From positions 1 to 64,000 of the forward strand of contig CAIZZF010000016.1 of NCBI GenBank assembly GCA_903937385.1: a stretch of 64,000 nt of DNA, given 5' to 3'. The notes beneath the pieces were generated by a model. It worked only from the letters and a program-made list of their open reading frames with translations, was not told the DNA's origin and searched no databases. The translations under genes were made by a program, and so were the position numbers. The DNA comes from an uncultured Holophagaceae bacterium. Its GTDB lineage: Bacteria; Acidobacteriota; Holophagae; Holophagales; Holophagaceae. Below are positions 17,372 to 26,435 of the stretch, in pieces (the stretch's first letter is position 1; every line of letters begins with the position of its first letter).

Positions 17372-20300
17372 GAGCCGCCTGGCTGGGTGACTGGAAGGCG
17401 CCCTGGGGCCTCGACCGCGGCCGCCGCTGGGGCGACGCGCCCTGGGCCCTGGCGGCCATCAGCCAGGCCTGGCTCCTGGGCGGCCGGGAGGGGCGCTGGC
17501 CCCGTCTGGAGCAGGAGGCCCGCCGCGCCACCGGGCCTCAGGTCAGTCAGGCGCCCAGTCTGTTCGAGCCCCGGCCCGATCCCCTCTGGATCGCCCGTCT
17601 GCGGCACGGCAGCCCCGGGGTGCCTGCGAACCGGCGCGGCGCCCGGGAGGATGAGCTCCTCGCCTGGGCCTGGGAGGCGCTGCTGGACGGCGACGGCACG
17701 CCCTGGATGGCGGCGGGCTCGGTGCTGCTGGACCTGCCCCGGCGGCTGCGCTGGGTGGCCGTGCTTGGTGCCGTCGATGACCAGGGCGTCCTGCAGCTGC
17801 CGCCCTTCCTGGACCTTCTCCCCTCAGCGTGCCGAGCCCTGCCTCCGGGCTGGTGGGAGGTGCTCCTGGGGCACCAGGACGCGGACGGCCGCCTCTTGCC
17901 AGAAGGTCCCCTGCAGCCGGAGCTCCCCTGGCCCGCCCTCCAGCGCCATGCGCAGCCCCTGCTGCTGGCGCCGCTGCCCGAGGAGCTGCTCCCTTACCAA
18001 GCTTGCCCGTGGCTTCAGGAGCTGCCCGGAGGCGCCTGGATGCTGGCACCGGAGGTCCGAGCCTGGGCGCGGGCACCCGGTGCCTCGCCCCTAGGACTGG
18101 GGCCGCTGGTTCCGGGCAACCTCGGTGCCGGGGCTCTGCCGGAGCCCGCCCTGGCGAAGGTGCTGCAGCTGCAGCTCCCGGTCGATCCCCCTCCGGGCTG
18201 GTCGGCTTCCCTGGCGGCGGACCTCCAGGAGGCCGGGCCCCGGCCCCCGCCGCCGCCACCGGCCGGGCACCCGACCTGGGACCGGCTGCGGGTGCGCTGG
18301 GGCGGGTCGCCGCCCGCCCCGGAGCCCGGCTATCCGCCCTGGGAGGTCCGTGCCCATCCCTGTGCGGACCCCTTCCACTGGATGGCCAAGGGACAGCTCG
18401 CCGTGCACGCCTTGGAACCCGAAGCGGCCCTCCGGGCCTTCACCCTCGCCCACGCCCACTTCGGCCGCCTGGGGACCCGGGGCTGGGCTGAGCGCGCCGC
18501 TTCCAATGCCGCGGTCACTGCGCTCCAGTGGGCGGACCTGCCCGCCCACGGCCGCTGGGTGCAGCAGCGCGGCCCCCTCCCGCAGCCTTGGCAGGCCATG
18601 GAGGCCGCCCAGCTGGCTGAGATCCAGCTGGAGCCCAGTGTGGCGCTGGAGCGGATCCGGACCTTGGTGGAGGCCCACCCGGACTTCATCGAGGGGTGGG
18701 GACTCCTGGCCAGCCATGGGGCCGATCAGGAGGACTGGAGCCTGGTGCGGGAGGGGCTGGAGCAGGCCGGGGACCACCCCTACACCCGGTTTTTCGCGGC
18801 CGCCCTCGGCCCCCTGACCGAGCCGCCGCCGCCCGAGACCGATCCGGAGACGCGACTCAGCTGGGAGGCGCACCGGCTCTTCCGGGGCAGCGGAGATCCC
18901 GAGGCCTTCTGGTCCGCCTGGCGGAGCTGTCCCACCCAGATCATGCGCCTGGAGCTGGGACTTCAGGTGCTGGAGCGGGTGCCCACGGAGCGCGGAGCCA
19001 AGGCCCTGCTCGGGCTCCAGGCGATCGCCGACCGGGCCGCCTCGACCCGACACCAGCGGCGGCTCGCGGACCTCTGGCCGCCGGTCGCCGCGGCGGCTCC
19101 ACCGGCACCCCTGGCGCTGCTCCAGACCTGGCTGGCCGGACGCCCGGCCCCCACCTGGATCGTCTGGGAGGAGGCAGGCCAGGTGCAGACCCTGGGCACC
19201 GGGGCGGCCCCGCCCGAGGGCGCCCTCGGCCACCTGGCGAAGAACGGCGCCCTGGCCCCCTTCGGCCACGGCACCTGGGTCTGGCGGGGCCACCCCCTGA
19301 TCTGGGAGGGCTGCCCGGTCGGGGCCGTGCTGCTGGCCCAGGCCCTGGATCGCGCGGTGGTCCCCGCCCTCGAGCCCCTGCTGCTCGCCCCCTGGCTGGC
19401 GCTGCTCCGCGCCCAGCGGCCCAGTGAAGCAGCGGTCGAGGGGGGCCTGCTGCTCACCGACGGCAGCGAACCCCTGGCCTCGGTGCTGCGGGAGCTCGAC
19501 CGGGTGGCGGCCTCGGAGCTGCCGGTGCTCATCCTGGGCCCCACCGGCAGCGGCAAGGAGCTGGCGGCGCGGGAGCTGCACCGGCGCTCGGGCCGGCCCG
19601 GTCCGCTGGTGGCCGTGAACTGTTCAGCCTTCGCCGAAGGCCTGCTGGAATCCGAGCTCTTCGGCCACCTGAAGGGCGCCTTCACCGGCGCGGACCGCGA
19701 CCGCCGGGGCGCCATCGAGGCGGCTCGGGGCGGCACCCTCTTCCTGGATGAGGTGGCGGACCTGTCGCCGCGCCTGCAGTCGCTGCTGCTGCGGGTGCTG
19801 CAGGAGCACGAGATCCGTCGCGTGGGCTCGGACCACGCAGTGAAGGTGGATGTGCGCTTCGCCGCGGCCACCCACCGCGCCCTGGAGGACCTCGCCACCG
19901 CGGGCACCTTCCGGCGGGACCTGCTCTTCCGGCTCCAGGGCGCGGTGCTGCGGCTGCCGCCCCTGGCCGCTCGCCGCCACGAGTTCCCCTTCCTGGTTCC
20001 CCGGCTTACGGCTCGCGCCGCACAGGCCATGAAGCGGCCGGTCCCGGCCCTGGCCCCGGGCCTGCCGGAGGCCCTGGCGCGCCTGCCCTGGCCCGGCAAC
20101 GTGCGGGAGCTGCTGCACGCCCTGGAGCGCGCCGTGCTGCGCTGCGAAGAGGGCACCCTCCGACCCCGGCACTTCCCGGAGCTGGAGGCGCCGGCCCCGC
20201 AGGCCCGCACCTGGGATGAAGCCACCCGCGCCTTCCAGCGCCGCCTGCTGCTGGACACCCTGCAGGCCTGCGGCCACCGCGCGGCCGAGGCCGCCGAGAC

Positions 20301-20388
20301 CCTCGGCCTGGCCCGGCCCGCGCTCTACGCCACGGCGAAGCGGCTGGGCGTGGATCTCGTCGCCGAGCGCCTCAAAGGGCCGGACTGA
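17365..20388 (+). CDS. Large sigma-54-dependent activator without a receiver domain
   Basis: A 1007-residue protein. The C-terminal third is a bacterial enhancer-binding AAA+ domain: Walker A GPTGSGKE near residue 725, the sigma-54-contacting loop GAFTGA near 770, Walker B GGTLFLDEVADL, the sensor region and PWPGNVRELLHALERAVL. A Fis-type helix-turn-helix ends the protein (AAETLGLARPALYATAKRLGVD). The N-terminal 700 residues show no receiver or PAS motif; they contain proline-rich and TPR-like stretches (EAALRAFTLAHAHFGRLGTRGWAERAASNAA), possibly a protein-binding sensor. I chose GTG at 17365, which overlaps the aroA stop and has AAGG upstream. The frame stays open further upstream but only inside aroA. 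Target promoters are unknown. Confidence 0.82.
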   Translation: MLRAAWLGDWKAPWGLDRGRRWGDAPWALAAISQAWLLGGREGRWPRLEQEARRATGPQVSQAPSLFEPRPDPLWIARLRHGSPGVPANRRGAREDELLAWAWEALLDGDGTPWMAAGSVLLDLPRRLRWVAVLGAVDDQGVLQLPPFLDLLPSACRALPPGWWEVLLGHQDADGRLLPEGPLQPELPWPALQRHAQPLLLAPLPEELLPYQACPWLQELPGGAWMLAPEVRAWARAPGASPLGLGPLVPGNLGAGALPEPALAKVLQLQLPVDPPPGWSASLAADLQEAGPRPPPPPPAGHPTWDRLRVRWGGSPPAPEPGYPPWEVRAHPCADPFHWMAKGQLAVHALEPEAALRAFTLAHAHFGRLGTRGWAERAASNAAVTALQWADLPAHGRWVQQRGPLPQPWQAMEAAQLAEIQLEPSVALERIRTLVEAHPDFIEGWGLLASHGADQEDWSLVREGLEQAGDHPYTRFFAAALGPLTEPPPPETDPETRLSWEAHRLFRGSGDPEAFWSAWRSCPTQIMRLELGLQVLERVPTERGAKALLGLQAIADRAASTRHQRRLADLWPPVAAAAPPAPLALLQTWLAGRPAPTWIVWEEAGQVQTLGTGAAPPEGALGHLAKNGALAPFGHGTWVWRGHPLIWEGCPVGAVLLAQALDRAVVPALEPLLLAPWLALLRAQRPSEAAVEGGLLLTDGSEPLASVLRELDRVAASELPVLILGPTGSGKELAARELHRRSGRPGPLVAVNCSAFAEGLLESELFGHLKGAFTGADRDRRGAIEAARGGTLFLDEVADLSPRLQSLLLRVLQEHEIRRVGSDHAVKVDVRFAAATHRALEDLATAGTFRRDLLFRLQGAVLRLPPLAARRHEFPFLVPRLTARAAQAMKRPVPALAPGLPEALARLPWPGNVRELLHALERAVLRCEEGTLRPRHFPELEAPAPQARTWDEATRAFQRRLLLDTLQACGHRAAEAAETLGLARPALYATAKRLGVDLVAERLKGPD

Positions 20389-20432
20389 GGGCACGGGCCG
20401 CAGGCCAGGTTCACCACCTGTTTTTCCCCTAT

Positions 20433-20459
20433 CTCGGAATCGGTGCAGCCGATTCCGAG
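20433..20459. terminator. Perfect hairpin between convergent genes
   Basis: An 11-bp perfect stem (CTCGGAATCGG, 20433-20443, with 20449-20459) closes a five-base loop. It lies between the ends of the sigma-54 activator gene and mutL, which converge. It has no T-tract on the downstream side for either gene, so it is not a textbook intrinsic terminator, but it probably ends or protects both transcripts. Confidence 0.55.
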
Positions 20460-20468
20460 CAGGCCCCC

Positions 20469-22265
20469 TCAGACGCGTCGCCCGAAGCTCCTCTCCAGGT
20501 CAGCCAGGGTCAGCTTCTTGAGGATCGGCCGGCCATGGGGGCAGGTGTTGGGGACCTCGCAGGCCAGGAGGTCCTGGATGAGGCGGAGGGCCAGCTCGGG
20601 GGGCAGGGCGTGGTGCTTCTTGATGGCGGCGCGGCAGGCCAGCTCGGCGTTGAGGTCGCGGCGGAAGGTGTCCAGGTCCACGCGGCCCTCCTGCTCCAGC
20701 CGACCCAGCAGGTCTTCCAGCAGGGCCTGGGGATCCCGCTCGGCGAGGAAGTCCGGAAGGCCGCGCACCACCAGGGCATCGGCACCGAAGGGATCCGCCT
20801 CCACACCGGCGGCCTCCAGTTCGGCCAGGAAGGGGGTCAGGCGGGCCATGGCCTCGGGGCCCAACTGCACCACCTGGGGGGGCAGCAGGGGCTGGATGGC
20901 CGGAGCGTGGCGGCGCAGGAACAGGCGCTCGAAGAGCACCCGCTCGTGGGCCACGTGCTGGTCGATGACCCAGAGCTCGGGGCCATCCACTCCGGTGACC
21001 TCCGCCACCAGGTAGGTCCGCTGGAAGGCCCCCAGATACCGGATGGCGCTGCCGGGTTCGATCCCCTCAGCCACCCCTGAAGGAGCTGCCTCATAGGCAT
21101 AGACCGTGTCCAGGGGGCGGGTCTCGAAGGCGTCAGACAGGGCCTGGTAGGCGGCCAGGCCGCCGCCGGAGTGATCGGACCAGAGGCGCGGGTGCTGGGC
21201 TGTGACCCGACGAGAGGGATCGAGGTCGAACTCGGCATCCACAGGCTTGGGGGGTAGCTCCAACACCGAGGCCAGGCCACCGCGCAGCTTGGCCCAGGCC
21301 TCCTCCGCCGCCGTGCGCACCCAGGCGAAGATGCGCTGGGGCTCCCGGAAGCGCACCTCGGCCTTGGTGGGGTGCACGTTCACGTCCACCGCCTCGGGCG
21401 GCACTTCCAGGAAGAGCACCGCCGCCGGGTAGCTGCCCTTGGCGAAGGTGCCGGACCAGGCCTCGGACAGGGCCGCCAGCAACAGCCGATCCCGTACGGC
21501 CCGACCGTTCACGAAGAGATAGAGCCGGTTGCGGTCCCGGAAGCTGAGGTCCGGCGGTGAGACGAAGCCCCGCAGCTGCCAGGGGGCCTCGCCATTCACG
21601 AAGGGCACCAGCCGCCCCAGCTTGTCGCCCAGCAGGGGCGCTAGGCGCTGGCCGGGATCGTCCACGGGGGGCAGCACCAGGGGCGCACCCCGGTCGGGCC
21701 GGAGGATCCAGTGGACGCCAGGGGAGCTCAGGGCCAGCCGCGCCACCACGCCCCAGAGCTGGGCGTGCTCCGTGTCCGTGGACTTGAGGAACCGGCGCCG
21801 GGCCGGCAGCTGGGCGAAGAGGTCCCGGACGGTCACCGTGGTCCCCCGGCTGCGGGGCGTGGGCGTGACCTCCTTGATGACGCCGAACTCGCAGCGCAGG
21901 CGGTGACCGGCCCCCTCGGCCTCGGCGCTGGTGAGGTCGAAGCGGCTCACGCTGGCGATGCTGGGCAGAGCCTCGCCGCGAAAGCCGAAGGTGTCGAGGT
22001 GGCCCAGGTCCTCGGCGGTGCGGACCTTGCTGGTGGCATGGCGCTCCAGGGCCAGGTAGAGCTCATCCCGGGCCATGCCCGAGCCGTCGTCGGCCACCTC
22101 CAGCAGGCGCTTGCCGCCCTCCTCCCAGGTGACCTCCAGGTGCCGCGCCCCGGCGTCCAGGGCGTTCTCCACCAGCTCCTTGAGCACCGAGGCGGGCCGC
22201 TCCACCACCTCCCCCGCCGCGATCTGGTTGGCCACCTGGTCACTGAGGATCCGGATTCTGGACAT
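20469..22265 (-). CDS. mutL: DNA mismatch repair protein MutL
   Basis: A 598-residue GHKL ATPase that couples mismatch recognition by MutS to downstream nicking. The N-terminal ATPase motifs are complete: QIAAGEVVERPASVLKELVENALDAG, DDGSGM, and TFGFRGEALPSIASVS, followed by GTTVTVRDLFAQLPARRRFL. The C-terminal dimerisation domain includes DQHVAHERVLFERL, CRAAIKKHHAL and a final CPHGRP. The DQHVAHER block is in the place of the endonuclease motif DQHAxxERxxYE, although the MutS-type enzyme set is not visible here. No Shine-Dalgarno precedes the ATG, and a heptamer tandem repeat occupies the leader instead. Identification is secure. Confidence 0.96.
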   Translation of the reverse strand: MSRIRILSDQVANQIAAGEVVERPASVLKELVENALDAGARHLEVTWEEGGKRLLEVADDGSGMARDELYLALERHATSKVRTAEDLGHLDTFGFRGEALPSIASVSRFDLTSAEAEGAGHRLRCEFGVIKEVTPTPRSRGTTVTVRDLFAQLPARRRFLKSTDTEHAQLWGVVARLALSSPGVHWILRPDRGAPLVLPPVDDPGQRLAPLLGDKLGRLVPFVNGEAPWQLRGFVSPPDLSFRDRNRLYLFVNGRAVRDRLLLAALSEAWSGTFAKGSYPAAVLFLEVPPEAVDVNVHPTKAEVRFREPQRIFAWVRTAAEEAWAKLRGGLASVLELPPKPVDAEFDLDPSRRVTAQHPRLWSDHSGGGLAAYQALSDAFETRPLDTVYAYEAAPSGVAEGIEPGSAIRYLGAFQRTYLVAEVTGVDGPELWVIDQHVAHERVLFERLFLRRHAPAIQPLLPPQVVQLGPEAMARLTPFLAELEAAGVEADPFGADALVVRGLPDFLAERDPQALLEDLLGRLEQEGRVDLDTFRRDLNAELACRAAIKKHHALPPELALRLIQDLLACEVPNTCPHGRPILKKLTLADLERSFGRRV

Positions 22266-22272
22266 GGTTAAA

Positions 22273-22307
22273 AGCTATCAGCTATCGGCTATCAGCTGTC
22301 AGCTACT
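22273..22307. repeat. Five-copy AGCTATC heptamer tandem repeat
   Basis: Five consecutive seven-base units (AGCTATC, AGCTATC, GGCTATC, AGCTGTC, AGCTACT) begin seven bases upstream of the mutL start codon. Such arrays change copy number by slippage. Here the array lies in the mutL leader, where a ribosome-binding site would be expected. Confidence 0.85.
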
Positions 22308-22395
22308 GGGCTCGAAGCGCCCCACGAATCCCGCCCGGCCCCTCTTTCACCGACAGCTGAGAGCCTTTCGCAGCGGCTCCGGTCAGACTGGAGGC

Positions 22396-24963
22396 ATGAG
22401 CCGCCGAACCCTCCTCCCCAGCCTTCTCCTGCTGCCCGCCCTGGTGCAGGCCGCCCCCCACACCCAGGCGCCGGACGCGGCCTGGTTGACCTTCACCACA
22501 CCCCACTACCGCATCCACTGCCCGGCGGCCTTCGAGGGTTTCGGCCGCGAGGTGGCGGGCCGGGTGGAGGGCATCCACGCCCAGTACCTGAGCCTCGTGG
22601 GCTTCGTCTACGAGAAGCCCATCGACATCGTGATCCTGGATCCCGTCATGGAAGCCAACGGCATGGCCTGGCCCATCCTCCAGCGGCCCCACGTGGTGCT
22701 GTGGAAGACCGCGCCGGAGCCGGACTCCGTCATCGGTCACCACCAGGGCTGGGCGGAGCTGGTGGTCGCCCACGAGCTGGGCCACATGCACCACCTGCTG
22801 CGACCCCAGCGGAAGCCCAACCTCTGGCAGCGCTGGACCGCGGTGATCGGTCCCGTCCCCGAGAAGGCGCCCCGCTGGGTGATAGAGGGCTACGCCACCC
22901 TCATCGAGGGCAAGCTCACGGGCAGCGGCCGCCCCCACAGCGCCGTCCGCGCCGCGGTGCTGCGCCAGTGGGCCCTGGAAGGGAAACTCCCCGCCTACGA
23001 GTCCCTCAACGGCATGGAGGGCTACCTGGGCGGAGGCATGGCCTACCTGGGGGGCAGCGCCTACCTGGAGTGGCTGGAGACCCGAGCCGCGGACCCCAAG
23101 ATCTTCCAGGCCCTGTGGACCCGGCTGGCCGGAAAGCGAAAATTTGATGACGCCTTCCTGGCCACCTTCGGCTTCGGCCCCAAAGACGGCTACCAGCGCT
23201 TCTGCGCCGAGCTGACCCACACGGCCCTGGAGTTGGAGCGCCGCGTAAAGGCCCAGGGCCTGCGGGAAGGGGAGTTGTTCACCCAGCTGAAGGGGGAGGT
23301 CACGGGCCTCGCCCTGAGCCCCGACGGTTCCAAGCTCCTGGCCCGCGTGCTGGATCCCAAGAAGCCCGGCCTCTATGTCTGGGACCTGAAGGCTCCGGTG
23401 GCCAAGAAGGCCAAGCCCAAGGACCCAGACGAGCCGGTGGACCATGCGCCCGTGGCACCCGTGGTGGCGCCCAACCAGCGCCTGGGCCGCATCCACGGCG
23501 CCCTGCCCTGGAAGCCGGTGTGGACCTCGGCGAACACCGTCGCCTTCCAGCTGCGGCTGGCGGATGGTGAGGGCGTACTGCAGGCCCGACCCTGGCAGTG
23601 GGAAGTCGGAAAGGGGGCCCGCCCTGCACCCTCAGCACCCAAAGCCAGTCCCGCAGGCGTCCCCGCCTGGAAGGAAGTGGACGGCATCTGGAACCTGGTG
23701 GATGCCGCCGGGAAGCCGCTCACGCGCACCCTCGCCGCCGCCTGGAACCCCACGACCACCCCGGACGGGAAGTGGATCTACTACACCCAGCTCAGCGCCA
23801 CGGGGCTGCAGATCCGCCGCCTGGACACCAGCCTGCCACCCCTGGAAGCCAAGGCCCTGCCTGCGGATCCCGAGGCCCTCGTGCGGAGCGTCGCCCTGCC
23901 GAAGGCCGACGAGCCCAGCCCCCTGCCGCCGCCCGTGGAGGTCACTCCGCATGCCTATCGCGTCGGCGAGAGCCACCACACCTTCCCCCTGTTCGGCTAC
24001 AGCACTTCCCCGGCCGGGGTCAGCACCCAGCTCGGTCTGGGTGGCAACGACATCCTGGGCCGGCTGAACTGGCAGGTGCTGGCGGGCCTTGGCCTTGGCA
24101 ATGCCGCGGGCATGAACTTCGGCAACGTCGCGGGTCCCCGGGGTGCCATGGCCGGCGCCTCCTGGCACGGCTGGCGCTGGGCGCCCTCCCTCCAAATCTT
24201 CTCGAACCTGGAGCGACCCTTCAGCCAGGACTTCCTTGCTGTCCAGGGCTTCGATCGCGAGCGCCGGGGCTTTGAGCTGGCCTTTGAGGAAGAGACCCTG
24301 GGCCGTCCCCGGAACAGCGTGCGGCCTTACGTCGCCGCCGAGCGCGTCACCCCCACGGGCGGCACCGCCCTCAGCCGCTCGCTGGTGGGAGTGGATGCGG
24401 GCCTGGGCAGCCTCTGGAGCCGGGACGAACAGGGGCTCCAGCTCGCGCTAGAGGTGCGGGAGCAGCAGGGCCGCACCGAGGGCCAGGCGTGGCAGCTGAC
24501 CCGCGCGACCTTCAGGGCAGGGTGGATCAACCCCTGGGTGCCCCTGACGGTTCGGGCCGAGGCCGGGCGCCTCGGCGGCCAGCCCACCGGCCTGGACCTC
24601 TTCCACCTGGGGGGTCTGCCCACCTCCCTCCTGCCCACAGCCCTGGATGCGAACCGAGTGGTGCAGGCGGCCCTCCCCGCCTACAGCGCCACAGGCAACC
24701 GCCTCCAGCAGCTGCGGGGCGAGCTGGGAGGCGCTGCCCGGCTCTACCTCGAACAGAGCACTGTCTGGCAGGATCTGTCGCCGAAGCCTGCGGCCCAGCG
24801 GGTGGCGGGCCTGGAGCTGGACAGCCGAACGCTGGGCCTGCCCCAGGACATCCTGCGCCGCCTCACAGGCAACCTGAGCTTCACCCTGGGCGTGCACCGA
24901 CCCCTGGATGGCATCATGAAGGGACGCACGGTGGGAACCTTCTCCCTGCTCCTGCGTCCCTGA
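22396..24963 (+). CDS. Exported HExxH metallopeptidase with propeller-like and beta-barrel regions
   Basis: An 855-residue protein with signal peptide MSRRTLLPSLLLLPALVQA. Residues about 30-290 form a gluzincin-like peptidase domain: WAELVVAHELGHMHHLL contains the zinc motif HELGH, and WVIEGYATLIEG downstream supplies the likely third ligand (Glu). The middle carries TolB/PD40-like strands (GLALSPDGSKLLARVLD, TPDGKWIYYTQLSA). From about residue 520 the sequence becomes glycine- and aromatic-rich with alternating hydrophobics, ending TVGTFSLLLRP, which resembles an outer-membrane beta-barrel. The start is the ATG at 22396, because the signal peptide begins there. It may be a surface-bound protease; the substrate is unknown. 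Confidence 0.8.
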   Translation: MSRRTLLPSLLLLPALVQAAPHTQAPDAAWLTFTTPHYRIHCPAAFEGFGREVAGRVEGIHAQYLSLVGFVYEKPIDIVILDPVMEANGMAWPILQRPHVVLWKTAPEPDSVIGHHQGWAELVVAHELGHMHHLLRPQRKPNLWQRWTAVIGPVPEKAPRWVIEGYATLIEGKLTGSGRPHSAVRAAVLRQWALEGKLPAYESLNGMEGYLGGGMAYLGGSAYLEWLETRAADPKIFQALWTRLAGKRKFDDAFLATFGFGPKDGYQRFCAELTHTALELERRVKAQGLREGELFTQLKGEVTGLALSPDGSKLLARVLDPKKPGLYVWDLKAPVAKKAKPKDPDEPVDHAPVAPVVAPNQRLGRIHGALPWKPVWTSANTVAFQLRLADGEGVLQARPWQWEVGKGARPAPSAPKASPAGVPAWKEVDGIWNLVDAAGKPLTRTLAAAWNPTTTPDGKWIYYTQLSATGLQIRRLDTSLPPLEAKALPADPEALVRSVALPKADEPSPLPPPVEVTPHAYRVGESHHTFPLFGYSTSPAGVSTQLGLGGNDILGRLNWQVLAGLGLGNAAGMNFGNVAGPRGAMAGASWHGWRWAPSLQIFSNLERPFSQDFLAVQGFDRERRGFELAFEEETLGRPRNSVRPYVAAERVTPTGGTALSRSLVGVDAGLGSLWSRDEQGLQLALEVREQQGRTEGQAWQLTRATFRAGWINPWVPLTVRAEAGRLGGQPTGLDLFHLGGLPTSLLPTALDANRVVQAALPAYSATGNRLQQLRGELGGAARLYLEQSTVWQDLSPKPAAQRVAGLELDSRTLGLPQDILRRLTGNLSFTLGVHRPLDGIMKGRTVGTFSLLLRP

Positions 24964-24975
24964 GATCGTTCCTGA

Positions 24976-26163
24976 ATGCCTTTTCTCGTCGCCCTTGTAC
25001 TTGTCCTGCTGGTCCAGTGGCTCCATCTGCGCTTGTTGCGGCTGGAGCTGCCGGAGCGTGCGCACCGGTGGCTGCCCTGGGCCCTGGGCCTGATCCACGT
25101 CCCCCTGGTGGTCTTCGCCCTCATGCGCATGGCCGCCACGGGCAGCCACAGCGCCATGCCGCTCCTGCGGGCCCTGGCCCGGGGCGGCTTCTACTTCCAG
25201 GCTTTCAGCGTATTGCACCTGGTCATCGGCATGGTGGCCCAGGGCCTCTGGCGGCTCTCTCGCCGCCTGGCCGAGCGGGATGAAGCGGGTGAGGAAGCCC
25301 CGGAGGATTCGAGCCGCCGCACCTTCCTGCGGGTGGCCGCCGTGGCCAGCACCGGGGCTGCCGTCACCCTGGGCGCCAGCGGCTCCCGCGCGGCCTTCGG
25401 CGATCCCCTGATCACCCGCCGGGAACTGGCCTTCCCGGATCTGCCAGCGGGCCTGGACGGCCTGCGCCTCGCCCACCTGAGCGACCTCCACGCTGGACCC
25501 CTGGTGGGTCCCGAGACCTTGAGCCGCTGGCGGGTCCTCACGGAGCGGGAGCGCCCGGACCTGCTGCTTTTCACGGGCGACCTGGTGGACAGCCGCCCGG
25601 AGGAACTGGAACCCCTCCTGGCGGCCTTCCGGGGCTTCGAGCCGCCTCTGGGCCGCTTCGCCGTGCTGGGCAACCACGACTACTTCGATGACCCTCGGCC
25701 GATCTGGCGGGACCTGGAGCGGGCGGGCATCCGGTGCCTCGAGAACTCCGCCGCCCTGGTGACCCACGGGGGCGCCGTCCTGGCGGTGCTAGGGCTGCAG
25801 GACCCCATGGCCCGGAATGGCCGCTTCCGGCACCTGGTCTTCGGCCCCGGCCCCCGGCCCAACGAGGCCGCGCGGGACCTGCCCGCAGACGCCTTCCGCA
25901 TCTGTCTCAACCACCGGCCCAGCGAGTGGGAGCAGGCTCTGGCCGCGGGTGCGCGCCTCACCCTGTCTGGCCACACCCACGGCGGCCAGATCAACCCCAT
26001 CCCCGGCTTCAGCAGCGCTCACCTCATCGGCCCGCGCACAGACGGGCTCTACCGCCAGGGCGAAGACCTGCTCTACGTCAGCCGCGGCCTCGGCGTGGTG
26101 GGCCTCCCCATCCGCATCGGCGCCCCGCCCGAGATCACGATCCTCACCCTGCGAAGGGGCTGA
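24976..26163 (+). CDS. Membrane-anchored metallophosphoesterase (YkuE/YaeI-like)
   Basis: A 395-residue protein with two or more N-terminal membrane segments, then a calcineurin-like domain. The dinuclear metal ligands are DLH (LAHLSDLHAGPL), GDLVDS, GNHDY, the His of LNHRPSEW and GHTHGGQ, all in family order. Between the membrane part and the enzyme is SRRTFLRVAAV, a twin-arginine motif followed by a hydrophobic run. This suggests Tat-type topology with the catalytic domain outside the cytoplasm. YkuE/YaeI relatives act on phospholipids or UDP-diacylglucosamine-type substrates, which is only an inference here. It starts 12 bases after the metallopeptidase gene, so they are probably co-transcribed. 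Confidence 0.85.
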   Translation: MPFLVALVLVLLVQWLHLRLLRLELPERAHRWLPWALGLIHVPLVVFALMRMAATGSHSAMPLLRALARGGFYFQAFSVLHLVIGMVAQGLWRLSRRLAERDEAGEEAPEDSSRRTFLRVAAVASTGAAVTLGASGSRAAFGDPLITRRELAFPDLPAGLDGLRLAHLSDLHAGPLVGPETLSRWRVLTERERPDLLLFTGDLVDSRPEELEPLLAAFRGFEPPLGRFAVLGNHDYFDDPRPIWRDLERAGIRCLENSAALVTHGGAVLAVLGLQDPMARNGRFRHLVFGPGPRPNEAARDLPADAFRICLNHRPSEWEQALAAGARLTLSGHTHGGQINPIPGFSSAHLIGPRTDGLYRQGEDLLYVSRGLGVVGLPIRIGAPPEITILTLRRG

Positions 26164-26165
26164 CC

Positions 26166-26435
26166 TCAGCCCTTGACGAGGACCCAGACGCCCACGGCGA
26201 TGAAGGTGCAGCCGGCGGCCCACTTGATGGCGGCCTCGGGGATGTAGCGGAAGAGGACGCCACCCACGGCCACCCCGATGGCGGTGGCGCAGACGAGGGC
26301 TGCACTGGCGGCGAAGAAGACCGTCCAGACCTGGCCGCTGCGGACCGTCGCTGTCATGGCCGCAAGCTGGGTCTTGTCGCCCACCTCAGCGAGGAAGACG
26401 GTGACGAAGGTGGTCCAGAACAGCGAGCGGATCAT
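26166..26435 (-). CDS. Half-size GDT1/UPF0016 (TMEM165-type) cation transporter
   Basis: An 89-residue protein with three hydrophobic segments and the family motif E-x-G-D-K-T (FLAEVGDKTQLAAM). Full-size GDT1 proteins carry two such repeats with opposite orientation; this one has a single repeat, so it should act as a homo- or heterodimer. Family members export Mn2+ or exchange Ca2+/H+. The ATG has a strong AAAGGAG site upstream. No second half-size partner gene is adjacent. Its stop is two bases from the stop of the convergent metallophosphoesterase gene. Confidence 0.87.
   Translation of the reverse strand: MIRSLFWTTFVTVFLAEVGDKTQLAAMTATVRSGQVWTVFFAASAALVCATAIGVAVGGVLFRYIPEAAIKWAAGCTFIAVGVWVLVKG

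Noticed and set aside
20433-20459. A classical Rho-independent terminator
   Set aside because: The stem is perfect, but neither downstream side has a T-tract, so I list it only as a hairpin with moderate confidence.
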